From IMG/VR virus record IMGVR_UViG_3300034104_004920, positions 33,278-97,277 of that record: a stretch of DNA of 64,000 bases; one strand, given 5' to 3'. Both the position numbers and the translations under genes were made by a program. Below the pieces are notes generated by a model. It did no database searches, was not told where the DNA came from, and worked only from the letters and a program-made list of their open reading frames with translations. Of this stretch, positions 35,840 through 42,745 are shown in pieces. The stretch's first letter is position 1. Each line of letters opens with the position of its first letter. The DNA is from a virus.

Positions 35840-36008
35840 ACAGCCACTCCCTGGTAATACGTCTCATGGTTTTAAGATAGTCCAGCAATATCTGATTTTC
35901 TTTGTAGATATGCTCCAAAGCGTCTGCAGCTTGTTCAATCAAATCTGGATTTGCTCCGGTCTCGGGTACTGCCCTCAGTTGTTGTACAATGTCTTTTACG
36001 TTAAACAT
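35832..36008 (-). CDS. small hypothetical protein
   Basis: 58 residues, helical and acidic-to-basic (VKDIVQQLRAVPETGANPDL; EHIYKENQILLDYLKTMRRI). ATG overlaps the end of the gene at 36001. Typical small accessory phage protein without known function. Confidence 0.55.
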   Translation of the reverse strand: MFNVKDIVQQLRAVPETGANPDLIEQAADALEHIYKENQILLDYLKTMRRITREWLYD

Positions 36009-36609
36009 AGTTCTTTTCCTTTAGCCTGGCCTCAATTGCACGGACAATGTCTGCCCAATCACCGCCCTCAAGACCATCGTCAAAAATCTGTACAATTTCC
36101 TCATTAGTCAGACTCACCCACTCGACTCGAGGTGGAACGGTGTAGACCACATCACCCTTGCGTACAGAAGTGCTTTTAAAGTGGCAAATGTCTCCCAGTT
36201 TGCCAGTGATCTTGTAGGCCGACGGATCTTGTTGTTCTTGAGCCCACGTCCCGCAGTGAATGCATCGGTACTGCCCAGGTTTCATGCCTCCGGTTCGGAA
36301 CCATTCGTGGTTGTGCGAAATTGCCGCCGGTTCCTGCGCCAGCGCGAGCTTGTGCATCGTCCAGTCCCGAATCCACACCCGCAGGAACTCTCGGGCAGAC
36401 TGGCGGGCACCAGGAGCTGCGCCTAGGCCGTCCAGAATCGCGTTCAGTTGGGCAACGCTCGGCTCTGGGCTGTACCCCTGATCTGGTTGCTCCAACACTG
36501 CGTCTAAGGCGATAAGGGCTTCGGACCAGTTGTCACATCTGCCGCGATAGGCAAAGTCTTCCAATGCCTTTATGGCTTTTTCTAATACTGCTTCGTCAAC
36601 CGTCTTCAT
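36001..36609 (-). CDS. GC-rich hypothetical protein, recent acquisition candidate
   Basis: 202 residues from ATG 36609, coupled to the upstream stop; the longer ORF to 36687 lies inside its neighbour. The C-terminal RVEWVSLTNEEIVQIFDDG is a motif common in hypothetical proteins of proteobacterial phages, and the middle has a CIHC/CH pair. The sequence is clearly richer in G+C and rare codons than flanking genes, which suggests transfer from another phage lineage. Confidence 0.6.
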   Translation of the reverse strand: MKTVDEAVLEKAIKALEDFAYRGRCDNWSEALIALDAVLEQPDQGYSPEPSVAQLNAILDGLGAAPGARQSAREFLRVWIRDWTMHKLALAQEPAAISHNHEWFRTGGMKPGQYRCIHCGTWAQEQQDPSAYKITGKLGDICHFKSTSVRKGDVVYTVPPRVEWVSLTNEEIVQIFDDGLEGGDWADIVRAIEARLKEKNYV

Positions 36610-36949
36610 TTTTGTACTTTTTCCACAGTGCTTCATGCAACTCAGTCCAGTATTCCATGTCCATTGCAGTTGGTTCGTATGTTTCATCGAACACTATGTC
36701 GTTTGCAATTTGCAGTTTAATAGTTTTTCGTGCTTCAATGCGTAGCAGGGTCTGCAGTTGTGGAAGACTCCAGTTGATGTTGTCGTACAGCTCCTGGGCT
36801 TTTTCAGATACCTTTGGATCTAATGCAATTTCTGTCTCCATTTGTATTAGATCGTTTAGTGCCTTGACTGGGTCCTCATCATGTGAAGGGTTGTAGATGT
36901 GCAGACTCACCAAACGATCAATGACAGCATCTTTCCAATTATTGTTCAT
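36596..36949 (-). CDS. hypothetical acidic helical protein
   Basis: 117 residues, helical (KALNDLIQMETEIALDPKVS; WSLPQLQTLLRIEARKTIKL), acidic C-terminus (KKYKNEDG). Overlaps neighbours on both sides. No family recognised. Confidence 0.6.
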   Translation of the reverse strand: MNNNWKDAVIDRLVSLHIYNPSHDEDPVKALNDLIQMETEIALDPKVSEKAQELYDNINWSLPQLQTLLRIEARKTIKLQIANDIVFDETYEPTAMDMEYWTELHEALWKKYKNEDG

Positions 36950-37100
36950 GTTTATTTAGTTTGTATTGTAGACGTGCTGCTATAGCTGCCCACATTGCTA
37001 CGCTTAGTTGTGATGTCGCCAAAGCCCAATGTTGGTCGGCAAGCGACATTCCGCACAACACCAAGTTCAAAGCACATATTGCTAGTGATAATACTATCAT
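36939..37100 (-). CDS. small membrane protein
   Basis: 53 residues, mostly hydrophobic (MIVLSLAICALNLVLCGMSL; AMWAAIAARLQY) with two likely membrane segments. The ATG overlaps the ligase stop (ATGA) and the end overlaps the next gene. Small size but well coupled. Confidence 0.5.
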   Translation of the reverse strand: MIVLSLAICALNLVLCGMSLADQHWALATSQLSVAMWAAIAARLQYKLNKHEQ

Positions 37101-38044
37101 ACTTTGTACACAATCTCAGGAATGATTTCGCCTGCTCGACGAATGCCTACTACATCACCAATACACAACTCCAGTGCTTTGATAAAGCCAGGATTGTTCA
37201 ACGTGGCTCGGCTCACTGTTGCATCGCCTACCATAACGGGTTCCAAGATGGCTACAGGAGTTACTTTGCCTGTCTTGCCAACTTGCCATTCCACGTCCAG
37301 CAACACAGTCTCAACACACTCCTGACGAGTCTTCAACGCATAAGCACCACGAGGATGCTTGCTGGTGTGCCCCAGCTCATCAAAGCGTTCATTGTTGTCT
37401 ACACGAAATACCAAACCATCAGTGGGATAGATCTTTTCCAGGTGGTTATCAAACACAGTAGAAAAGCCCACTGCACTCAGTGTGTTCATGTCTTGAGTGA
37501 AGGTTTCGGTTAGATATGGATACACACCATATGCAAAAAACTCAACACTGCGAGTTTTCCACTCTGACAAGTCACTCAAGTTCAAGCTGCCTGCTGCATA
37601 GTTGCGAGCATTCTCAATGTGACTCGGAGCACACACTTCTCCAGTGATCTGAACTGTGTGACCCCAGAAGTCTGGAATCTTGACAGGAACCAGACGAGCT
37701 ACCTTGTCTGTTACATCACGACCGTTCACACCATCGCCTCGGGTGAGTGCACGAACAAAATTGCCGTTTACGTATAACACACTGATTGCTGCACCATCCA
37801 GCTTTACAGTGACTGCAATGTTCTTTTCGTTGTGCAGTGGGCTGGGCTTGTTTGAGTCTTCGTAGTGCTTTTGAAGACTGTACATTTGATACATATGGGC
37901 TTGTGAGTCACCCCACTCACTGCTACCTACTTTGTTGTAGTTTGAGATAGCCGCCAGTCGATCAAACTGTTCGTCAGAGATGATGGGCACACCGTTGTAA
38001 TATTGACGGCTGCACTCGTCTAGATAGTTGTGTAGTGTTTTCAT
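37097..38044 (-). CDS. ligA: NAD+-dependent DNA ligase, N-terminal subunit (adenylation and OB)
   Basis: 315 residues. VKLDGAAISVLYVNG near 79 is the KxDG motif with the AMP-accepting Lys; ALTRGDGVNGRDVT near 98, ITGEVCAPS near 133 and TDGLVFRV near 208 are LigA nucleotidyltransferase motifs, and the end (GDATVSRATLNN, then GDVVGIRRAGEIIPEI) is the OB fold. The NAD-binding Ia domain is reduced. Needs the C-terminal subunit at 34956. Its ATG sits 7 bp from a -10 box. Confidence 0.9.
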   Translation of the reverse strand: MKTLHNYLDECSRQYYNGVPIISDEQFDRLAAISNYNKVGSSEWGDSQAHMYQMYSLQKHYEDSNKPSPLHNEKNIAVTVKLDGAAISVLYVNGNFVRALTRGDGVNGRDVTDKVARLVPVKIPDFWGHTVQITGEVCAPSHIENARNYAAGSLNLSDLSEWKTRSVEFFAYGVYPYLTETFTQDMNTLSAVGFSTVFDNHLEKIYPTDGLVFRVDNNERFDELGHTSKHPRGAYALKTRQECVETVLLDVEWQVGKTGKVTPVAILEPVMVGDATVSRATLNNPGFIKALELCIGDVVGIRRAGEIIPEIVYKV

Positions 38045-38051
38045 AGTATCT

Positions 38052-38080
38052 ATTATACAACAATAATTGATTAAATTCTA
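38052..38080 (-). promoter_or_regulatory. sigma70-type promoter predicting a leaderless mRNA
   Basis: Minus-strand TAGAAT (38080-38075), 17 bp, TATAAT (38057-38052); the ligase ATG at 38044 follows after 7 bases. Confidence 0.6.
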
Positions 38081-38344
38081 GTCTTTAATTCTAGAACTAA
38101 TATGCTGTTTGATTGAATCCCACCCTTCACTCTTGCTTAACACATCCAACAATCCGTCTAAAATATTATAAGTATTTTGAATAGTTGCTGGAATACTTGC
38201 CCCTTCTTTGCTTGGATGGTAGTCACCGTCATAGGTTAAAAAATATTTTCGAAGGTGTATATACTCCACGTCCCTAAACGTACTGTACGTTAGTCTGTAT
38301 TGATAGCCTTTTTCTTCATTTTCATAAATTGTTTTTTCGTACAT
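38078..38344 (-). CDS. PC4-like ssDNA-binding transcription cofactor
   Basis: 88 residues. VEYIHLRKYFLTYDGDYHPSKEGASIP matches the PC4/p15 core (xxIRKYFxxxDGxxxPxKxGxxL) in order, followed by a helix (TYNILDGLLDVLSKSEGW). Phage PC4-like proteins bind ssDNA and act in replication or transcription. Assignment from the motif alone. Confidence 0.55.
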   Translation of the reverse strand: MYEKTIYENEEKGYQYRLTYSTFRDVEYIHLRKYFLTYDGDYHPSKEGASIPATIQNTYNILDGLLDVLSKSEGWDSIKQHISSRIKD

Positions 38345-38952
38345 TAGGTTATTCCGTATTCTTTTAAGTGTTGTAGGCTTGCTAGCTCAGATGCTGGCTG
38401 CAGTGCATATTGTTGCCAACGATCGCTAACTAGCCAGATTCGGTAAACCTTTTCTAGGCGGTGTGGAACTTCTGCTTCGATTGTGCAAAGGCTGTCGTAT
38501 CGTGCACTGTAAACTTTTTCTCCAATGGAAAATTGTGTTCTTACACAATCTTCTGGAATGAGTTCTGGTTTAAAGTAGTCGTGCTTTCGCTGACGGCGAG
38601 GAATGTTGTAGGTGTTCAATACTTGGGTTACAAAAGTTGAGGGTCTGTGAAGAGACTCGCTTATCTTTTCTACCGACTCTCCGTTGAGATAGTATTTTGC
38701 AATATAACTGATCTCGTCTTTTGTTGCAGGCATACCGCGCTTTTGAGCCCTCAGCCGCTTGTCTCTTTCCTGACTTTCACGATGCTTTTCAATGATCTTG
38801 TCTAAGCGAGTGGTATTGTAGGCAATGTTCAGGATTTCACAAGCTGCTTTTTTGGTGATGGGTGGCACAGCACTCAACAGCTTTAACACCCTTTCAATGT
38901 TATTTGAATCCAGCTTTTCATTTTCACCATTCTTTGTTTTCTTGTTAGCCAT
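38344..38952 (-). CDS. HTH DNA-binding protein
   Basis: 202 residues. Two helix-turn-helix segments: ITKKAACEILNIAYNTTRLD near 33 and VEKISESLHRPSTFVTQVLNTY near 97; a basic linker (RAQKRGMPATKDE) and a beta C-terminus follow. Related in style to the HTH proteins at 34208, 38998, 61091 and 63472. Probable regulator. A terminator lies upstream at 38974. Confidence 0.6.
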   Translation of the reverse strand: MANKKTKNGENEKLDSNNIERVLKLLSAVPPITKKAACEILNIAYNTTRLDKIIEKHRESQERDKRLRAQKRGMPATKDEISYIAKYYLNGESVEKISESLHRPSTFVTQVLNTYNIPRRQRKHDYFKPELIPEDCVRTQFSIGEKVYSARYDSLCTIEAEVPHRLEKVYRIWLVSDRWQQYALQPASELASLQHLKEYGIT

Positions 38953-38973
38953 ATATGATCTCCTGAAAAAATT

Positions 38974-38996
38974 AAAGCGGCACGAGGCCGCTTTTT
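38974..38996 (-). terminator. intrinsic terminator
   Basis: Stem 38974-38981 with 38987-38994, 5-nt loop, followed on the minus strand by a T-run; ends the transcript of the gene at 38998. Confidence 0.85.
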
Positions 38997-38997
38997 A

Positions 38998-39360
38998 TTA
39001 GCTGATTACTTCTGCTAGATACAGTGCAGCTTTGCCGGTGAGCTTGTCAAGAATGTCGTCATCGACTTCCTTGCCACGACCACGAATAGCTTCCTTCAGT
39101 GCGGCAATGGCTGCTTCCTTTGACACACGCTTAGTGCCCTCTGAGCCAGTTCCGGACTTTTTGGTAGTTGTAGTACCAGCTGTGGCTGCTTCCTTTTTTA
39201 CATATACTCCTGCTTGAACAAGAATCATACGTACACCGTTTGCACTCTGCTCATACTCTTGAGCAAGTTCTTGTACAATTTCCAGTGAGTTTTCTGCTGT
39301 GGGATTTGCTGCTTGATATGCTTCGATTACGGTTTGCTTTAGTTCTTCAGTCCATGCCAT
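38998..39360 (-). CDS. small HTH-type DNA-binding protein
   Basis: 120 residues. An N-terminal HTH (IVQELAQEYEQSANGVRMIL, then VQAGVYVKKE) shares the 'R-x-x-L-x-x-x-GVY-x-KK' feature with the proteins at 61091 and 63472; a Thr/Gly linker leads to a C-terminal helical domain (DDILDKLTGKAALYLAEVI). An RBS (aaagga) is present. Likely chromatin- or transcription-related. Confidence 0.65.
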   Translation of the reverse strand: MAWTEELKQTVIEAYQAANPTAENSLEIVQELAQEYEQSANGVRMILVQAGVYVKKEAATAGTTTTKKSGTGSEGTKRVSKEAAIAALKEAIRGRGKEVDDDILDKLTGKAALYLAEVIS

Positions 39361-39372
39361 GATTGTTTTCCT

Positions 39373-39639
39373 TTAGTGATGTGTTGTGGTTGATTTGGGA
39401 TAGCCGTGAGTAATAAGTTCTTCTTCTAACAACTTGTCGTACATTGCTTCGTAACACAACAGCATTTCATAGAATGTTGCTGTTGGTACGATACTTTGTG
39501 GTAGTTCTTCTATTGATAGATTATTTGTGATTGCTACATTTTCTATTTGATCTTTGAATTGTAATACTCGCTCCAAGTTTTGAAATAACAGCCTGTTATC
39601 CCAAAAACGAAACTTTCTTTGCGATTTCGTTACACTCAT
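39373..39639 (-). CDS. hypothetical helical protein
   Basis: 88 residues (NLERVLQFKDQIENVAITNN; FYEMLLCYEAMYDKLLEEEL). Its ATG is overlapped by a consensus -10 box, so a transcript from that promoter would start inside the gene; either an upstream transcript is used or the promoter is fortuitous. Function unknown. Confidence 0.55.
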   Translation of the reverse strand: MSVTKSQRKFRFWDNRLLFQNLERVLQFKDQIENVAITNNLSIEELPQSIVPTATFYEMLLCYEAMYDKLLEEELITHGYPKSTTTHH

Positions 39640-39666
39640 TATAGATTCTTTTCACAAGTTATTCAA
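39638..39666 (-). promoter_or_regulatory. sigma70-type promoter overlapping a start codon
   Basis: Minus-strand TTGAAT (39666-39661), 17 bp, TATAAT (39643-39638); the last two bases of the -10 are the AT of the ATG at 39639. Confidence 0.6.
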
Positions 39667-39680
39667 CATAAAAATTTCTC

Positions 39681-39767
39681 ACCATATCTATAACCACAAA
39701 GGACTCGAACCTCATTTCTAGAATAGTTCCAAACTACCAGAGCGACTGGCTGTGGTTATAGATATGG
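39681..39767 (-). ncRNA. inverted-repeat-closed tRNA-like RNA element
   Basis: A perfect 17-bp inverted repeat (39681-39697 with 39751-39767) closes a 53-nt loop that carries a T-arm-like GGTTCGAGTCC, a CCAG/CTGG mini-stem and a TAGTT/AACTA pair. The 5' arm starts with the CCA end of the tRNA-Thr gene, so the two overlap by three bases. It is not a normal tRNA: the anticodon arm cannot be placed. Confidence 0.6.
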
Positions 39768-39839
39768 TGCCGCATGAGGGATTCGAACTCTCGACCTACC
39801 GCTTACAAGGCGGTTGCTCTACCACTGAGCTAAAACGGC
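39765..39839 (-). tRNA. tRNA-Thr (TGT)
   Basis: 75 nt including encoded CCA. Acceptor GCCGTTT/..GCGGC, D arm AGCTCAGTGGTAGAGC, anticodon loop CTTGTAA, T arm AGTTCGAATCCCT-type. Confidence 0.95.
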
Positions 39840-39841
39840 GG

Positions 39842-39950
39842 CGGCACGACAGCCCATCCTGTTTTCGTCGTGCACTGAGGCGGGTTCGCAATTGCGGGGT
39901 GTACAGGCCCGCCCAAGACAGCCACCACGTACATTACTGCAGAGGTGGTG
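39842..39950 (-). ncRNA. structured RNA spacer with three hairpins
   Basis: Between tRNA-Thr and the next inverted repeat: stems GCACGAC/GTCGTGC (39843-39872), GGCGGG/CCCGCC (39880-39914) and CCACCAC/GTGGTGG (39922-39951). No ORF. Presumably part of the tmRNA-tRNA precursor. Confidence 0.55.
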
Positions 39951-40037
39951 GGCATTTTATTAGGGTAGCAAGTGGTACGATAACCGTCGCAAGTGCTTAC
40001 TCGACGTACATCACATGAGCTACCCTAATAAAATGCC
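39951..40037 (-). ncRNA. inverted-repeat-closed RNA element next to tmRNA
   Basis: Perfect 19-bp inverted repeat (39951-39969 with 40019-40037) enclosing 49 nt with inner stems GTACG/CGTAC and CGTCG/CGACG. Its 5' arm overlaps the 3' hairpin of the tmRNA gene. Confidence 0.6.
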
Positions 40038-40065
40038 ACGTGATTTGATAACAAGGACACGTGGC
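40035..40065 (-). terminator. tmRNA 3' hairpin/terminator
   Basis: 8-bp stem GCCACGTG (40058-40065 with 40035-40042) followed on the minus strand by ATTTTATT. Confidence 0.7.
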
Positions 40066-40089
40066 GAAAACCCTGGCTCAGCTAGTTTT

Positions 40090-40122
40090 TCAGGCTGCTA
40101 GAGCAAATACCTCATCGTTGGC
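40090..40122 (-). CDS. tmRNA tag peptide ANDEVFALAA
   Basis: Ten codons and TGA inside the tmRNA coding piece. The end -ALAA is the usual ClpXP/ClpAP degradation signal; the start ANDE matches known proteobacterial tags. Confidence 0.92.
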   Translation of the reverse strand, partial: ANDEVFALAA

Positions 40123-40376
40123 ATTTATTTTTGTTTTGCTGTTTCGGCCAGGAAACTCCCAACCCTACGGCTTTCGCATTGCCGAGCTGTCCATTTCGTT
40201 ACTCATTGCCCCGTCGAAACCAGGTCAGGCCCATCAAAAGCATACTAAGCGCACACGCAAACTCCTACAACTTCCGTCATCTAAGCTTGAGGCCTTAAGG
40301 TGTTAAGTATGCTTTTGGTGGACCTGGGCGGAATCGAACCGCCGTCCGGAACACTTTTCTCTCTACTTCATACAGC

Positions 40377-40411
40377 CATATTTAATTTTTCAGATATACT
40401 CTGAAAAATTA
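40377..40411 (-). terminator. hairpin between protein gene and tmRNA acceptor piece
   Basis: AATTTTTCAGA pairs with TCTGAAAAATT across the stop of the gene at 40390. It lacks a T-run, so it may be a processing stem rather than a terminator. Confidence 0.45.
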
Positions 40412-40662
40412 ATCTTCATGCGTTCTGGAACGAACTCACGATAGTTATTTACCACGTCATATTCTTGGTAAATCTTCATTAGAGCAGCTTGAAACTCCTC
40501 CAGTGCTTTGTTGTACGCTGCGGCAAACTGTGCTTGTTCATCAGCCTCCAGTTCGCTAACATCAATGCAGGCCATTTTGTCAGTTGGATTGTTGAGCACA
40601 AGAGCTTCACGGTTAGAAACCTTGTTATTACGATCCACATATTCAAAGTCAATGAACTTCAA
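40390..40662 (-). CDS. hypothetical protein upstream of tmRNA
   Basis: 90 residues from a TTG start with ggag eight bases upstream, downstream of a consensus promoter. Alpha/beta: FIDFEYVDRNNKVSNREALV then acidic helix ELEADEQAQFAAAYNKALEE. Probably on the same transcript as the tmRNA. Function unknown. Confidence 0.65.
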   Translation of the reverse strand: MKFIDFEYVDRNNKVSNREALVLNNPTDKMACIDVSELEADEQAQFAAAYNKALEEFQAALMKIYQEYDVVNNYREFVPERMKINFSEYI

Positions 40663-40687
40663 GACACTCTCCGTTGTTTAAAAATCT

Positions 40688-40716
40688 ATTATAGCCCTAT
40701 AAACAAAAACATTCAA
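40688..40716 (-). promoter_or_regulatory. sigma70-type promoter for the tmRNA-tRNA operon
   Basis: Minus-strand TTGAAT (40716-40711), 17 bp, TATAAT (40693-40688). Confidence 0.8.
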
Positions 40717-40717
40717 A

Positions 40718-40984
40718 TCAATATTTTTGTTCTGTGATTAAACTGACATACAAACGATTCTTAAATTTTTCACTCAATTTTGGAACCAACACACTCCAGA
40801 TCAAGATTGGAGCTAACACAAAGCCGCCGATTAGTAACGAAAAAGTGGCCATTCTCCAGTTTCGTGCCACCATTGTTTCTGGTTCTGTGATGCGAACTTC
40901 TTTAATAACTGGCCAAAAAAGCTCGTACATTGCAGACAGTGCTGTTGTGATACAGAACAAACAGTAATATCCAAACAGTTCCAT
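40718..40984 (-). CDS. two-TM membrane protein
   Basis: 88 residues: N-terminal hydrophobic segment (YYCLFCITTALSAMYELFW) and a second one near 50-70 (FSLLIGGFVLAPILIWSVLV). Coupled to the gene at 40984. Function unknown. Confidence 0.6.
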   Translation of the reverse strand: MELFGYYCLFCITTALSAMYELFWPVIKEVRITEPETMVARNWRMATFSLLIGGFVLAPILIWSVLVPKLSEKFKNRLYVSLITEQKY

Positions 40985-41367
40985 TACACAAACCTCGCAC
41001 GCAAGCCAATTTGAAACATGGTCTTTGTGTTCAAGTCGGGCTGTGTCTTTGTCTTGCTGTACGGACCAGGCATCAACAATGCAGCAGCACTGATCTTTTC
41101 GTTGCTGTGGAAGATGTCACGATCTACACGACCTCTAAAAGTCTTGAACAGTTCAGCAATACGAATCTGAGTGTGTGACCATTGTGGAGTCTTTGGAATC
41201 TTGCGGCGATAAACAATGTTGTTTACAGCCTTTTCAGCCACTTTATCTTCTGGAAAACGTTTTAGATGGCGTGCAATCTTCTTCAATCGGTTAGATTCCC
41301 ACCGCTTTAGGGTCTTGTAGTTATTTGCTTGTGCTGTCTTGCTGTTACCGCCGCTCTTATTGCTCAA
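40984..41367 (-). CDS. hypothetical basic protein
   Basis: 127 residues, Lys/Arg-rich (TLKRWESNRLKKIARHLKRF; NNIVYRRKIPKTPQWSHTQI), consistent with nucleic-acid binding. Overlaps the ThyX stop by 11 bp. No family recognised. Confidence 0.6.
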   Translation of the reverse strand: MSNKSGGNSKTAQANNYKTLKRWESNRLKKIARHLKRFPEDKVAEKAVNNIVYRRKIPKTPQWSHTQIRIAELFKTFRGRVDRDIFHSNEKISAAALLMPGPYSKTKTQPDLNTKTMFQIGLRARFV

Positions 41368-42031
41368 TGTGTTCTCCGATAAAAAATTCTTTTAGTGATG
41401 GAAAGTGTTCAACCAGCTGGTCACGACAGCTAAAAGCAACCTGACGATGCTCTTTTTGTGTTCCGGCTTCACACCGAAGTTCGCAGTAGTGAATCCAGCT
41501 ACGCAGAGTGCCGCTCATGTACAACCGGCTCATTGTTAAACCTTCTGGTAGAACGGCACGAGCTTGTTCTTTTGCAATACCGTTACTAATGGCCCAGTCG
41601 TACGTTTGCTTTGCTTTGCGTACTACGTCTTGTTGCAGTTCTTTCCACAGATCTTGCAGTTCAGTATCGCTGGTTTCAATACTGTTTTGACGGTTTTTAT
41701 TGTCTTGCAGTCGCGCTTCTTTAAACTCAAAACCCAGCTCGTCTACAACAGCATATCGCTGAGAAAACTCCTGAAATGAAAAGCTGCGGTGTCGTAGGAT
41801 CTGACGTGCAATGTCACGAGTTGTATTGATTTCCATTACAACACTCACCATTTCAAATGGCGACCAGTGCTTGTTTTTAGCCAGGTATTTTAACAGCTTT
41901 GAGGCTGTTGAGGTATTGTGTTGGTTACTTGGATTGCTGACTCGTGCTGTGTAGGCAACCAAGTCTTCTGCACTGGACAGGTCTAACTCAAGAGGTTTTG
42001 TGATACCAATAATTTTGGCAATGTGCATCAA
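41357..42031 (-). CDS. thyX: FAD-dependent thymidylate synthase
   Basis: 224 residues with the diagnostic ThyX motif RHRSFSFQEFSQRY at about 79-92 and a downstream RSWIHYCELRCEAGTQKEHR block. It makes dTMP from dUMP with methylene-THF and FADH2. With dUTPase and RNR it completes a pyrimidine deoxynucleotide route. Overlaps the next upstream gene by 4 bp. Confidence 0.95.
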   Translation of the reverse strand: MMHIAKIIGITKPLELDLSSAEDLVAYTARVSNPSNQHNTSTASKLLKYLAKNKHWSPFEMVSVVMEINTTRDIARQILRHRSFSFQEFSQRYAVVDELGFEFKEARLQDNKNRQNSIETSDTELQDLWKELQQDVVRKAKQTYDWAISNGIAKEQARAVLPEGLTMSRLYMSGTLRSWIHYCELRCEAGTQKEHRQVAFSCRDQLVEHFPSLKEFFIGEHIEQ

Positions 42032-42312
42032 AACTCCGAAGTTGATGGAGTATCAAAACTGTTCTGTGCTACTTTTTGTGCGTTGTAGACTTGTTCTACA
42101 TCAAACATTAAGTCACCCAGTTCTGTTAAAACCTCAACTGGAAGCGGCATTACGCGACCGCACGTGTCGCGAATAACAAACTCGTCGTTGTCTGTGTATT
42201 GGACCTCAAACCAGTAGTGATTTACACCATCACTAAACACTGGAAAATCGTCGTCTTGTTGTAGGTCGTGAATTTTTGTGTTGATCTTTCCGATATACTT
42301 TGATAGATTCAT
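42028..42312 (-). CDS. hypothetical acidic protein
   Basis: 94 residues; HYWFEVQYTDNDEFVIRDTC and VEVLTELGDLMFDVEQVYNA. Starts right after an ATCAAA repeat. Coupled to thyX. Function unknown. Confidence 0.6.
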   Translation of the reverse strand: MNLSKYIGKINTKIHDLQQDDDFPVFSDGVNHYWFEVQYTDNDEFVIRDTCGRVMPLPVEVLTELGDLMFDVEQVYNAQKVAQNSFDTPSTSEF

Positions 42313-42333
42313 TTTGATTTTGATTTTGATTTG
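42313..42333 (-). repeat. short tandem hexamer repeat
   Basis: On the minus strand (ATCAAA) is repeated about three times immediately ahead of the ATG at 42312, where an RBS would be expected; length change here could tune translation. Confidence 0.7.
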
Positions 42334-42343
42334 TGTTGTTGAT

Positions 42344-42418
42344 TGGCGGTCCTGACGGGAATCGAACCCGTGTCACCGGCGTGACAGGCCGGCATAATAA
42401 CCGTTATACTACAGAACC
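42344..42418 (-). tRNA. tRNA-Asp (GTC)
   Basis: 75 nt, CCA encoded. Anticodon loop CTGTCAC on a CCGGC/GCCGG stem; T arm GGGTTCGATTCCC. Its 5' end overlaps the stop of the small ORF at 42404. Confidence 0.95.
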
Positions 42419-42574
42419 TTTGATTTCGCCATTATTGTAAGCGTGTAGAAACTCTTTGTTGTATTGCTCAACAGAGCATCCAGTTGAGTTTATAACAAAC
42501 TGCTCCAGTTGAAGGTCTTTAAAGCCGTAGCTCATGCCTTCTAGAATTGCTGCAAAGATAAAGTAATTGTTCAT
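42404..42574 (-). CDS. small hypothetical protein overlapping tRNA-Asp
   Basis: 56 residues beginning MNNYFIFAAILEGMSYGFKD. Helical. The last codons and stop lie within the 5' end of tRNA-Asp, so tRNA processing would cut the message at its very end. Start follows the stop of the gene at 42577 by two bases. Confidence 0.5.
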   Translation of the reverse strand: MNNYFIFAAILEGMSYGFKDLQLEQFVINSTGCSVEQYNKEFLHAYNNGEIKGSVV

Positions 42575-42576
42575 AT

Positions 42577-42738
42577 TTACTTAGCTAATAGTTTTACTTG
42601 GACGCAGGTGGCTTCTTGGTATTTTACTGCTTGCTGCATTCTAACACAGCTGGCTAGGTCTTCTACTGGAGGCCCGAACACAGTTGGTTTACCACCAGAA
42701 CTAATTACCAATACCCACACCAGTACAAAAGTTGTCAT
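42577..42738 (-). CDS. small exported/membrane peptide
   Basis: 53 residues: MTTFVLVWVLVISSGG is a signal or TM segment; the rest has two Cys (SCVRMQQAVKYQEATC), which may form a disulfide in the periplasm. It lies between tRNA-Phe and the gene at 42404. Confidence 0.5.
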   Translation of the reverse strand: MTTFVLVWVLVISSGGKPTVFGPPVEDLASCVRMQQAVKYQEATCVQVKLLAK

Positions 42739-42745
42739 ATTTATT

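Larger units (their letters stand above)
40030..40383 (-). ncRNA. ssrA: circularly permuted two-piece tmRNA
   Basis: Read on the minus strand. The acceptor piece comes first (about 40383-40316) and ends GGCGGTTCGATTCCGCC + CAGGTCC + ACCA. An 83-nt spacer follows (40315-40233) whose ends pair (AAAGCATACTTA with TTAGTATGCTTT). The coding piece starts at 40232 with GGGCCTGACCTGG and TTTCGACGGGG. GGGCCTG pairs with CAGGTCC over 7 bp with a G:U at pair three, the alanine identity element. The tag frame (40122-40090) reads ANDEVFALAA then TGA. A GCCACGTG hairpin (40035-40065) ends it. Order is permuted relative to ordinary ssrA. The 5' boundary of the acceptor piece is approximate. Confidence 0.93.

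Noticed and set aside
35829-36515. Plus-strand ORFs opposite the GC-rich gene
   Set aside because: High GC lowers stop frequency; the minus-strand gene has coupled starts and a recognisable protein motif, the plus-strand frames do not.
40061-40306. 81-codon plus-strand ORF over the tmRNA
   Set aside because: It is antisense to a clearly recognisable tmRNA and has no RBS or family likeness.
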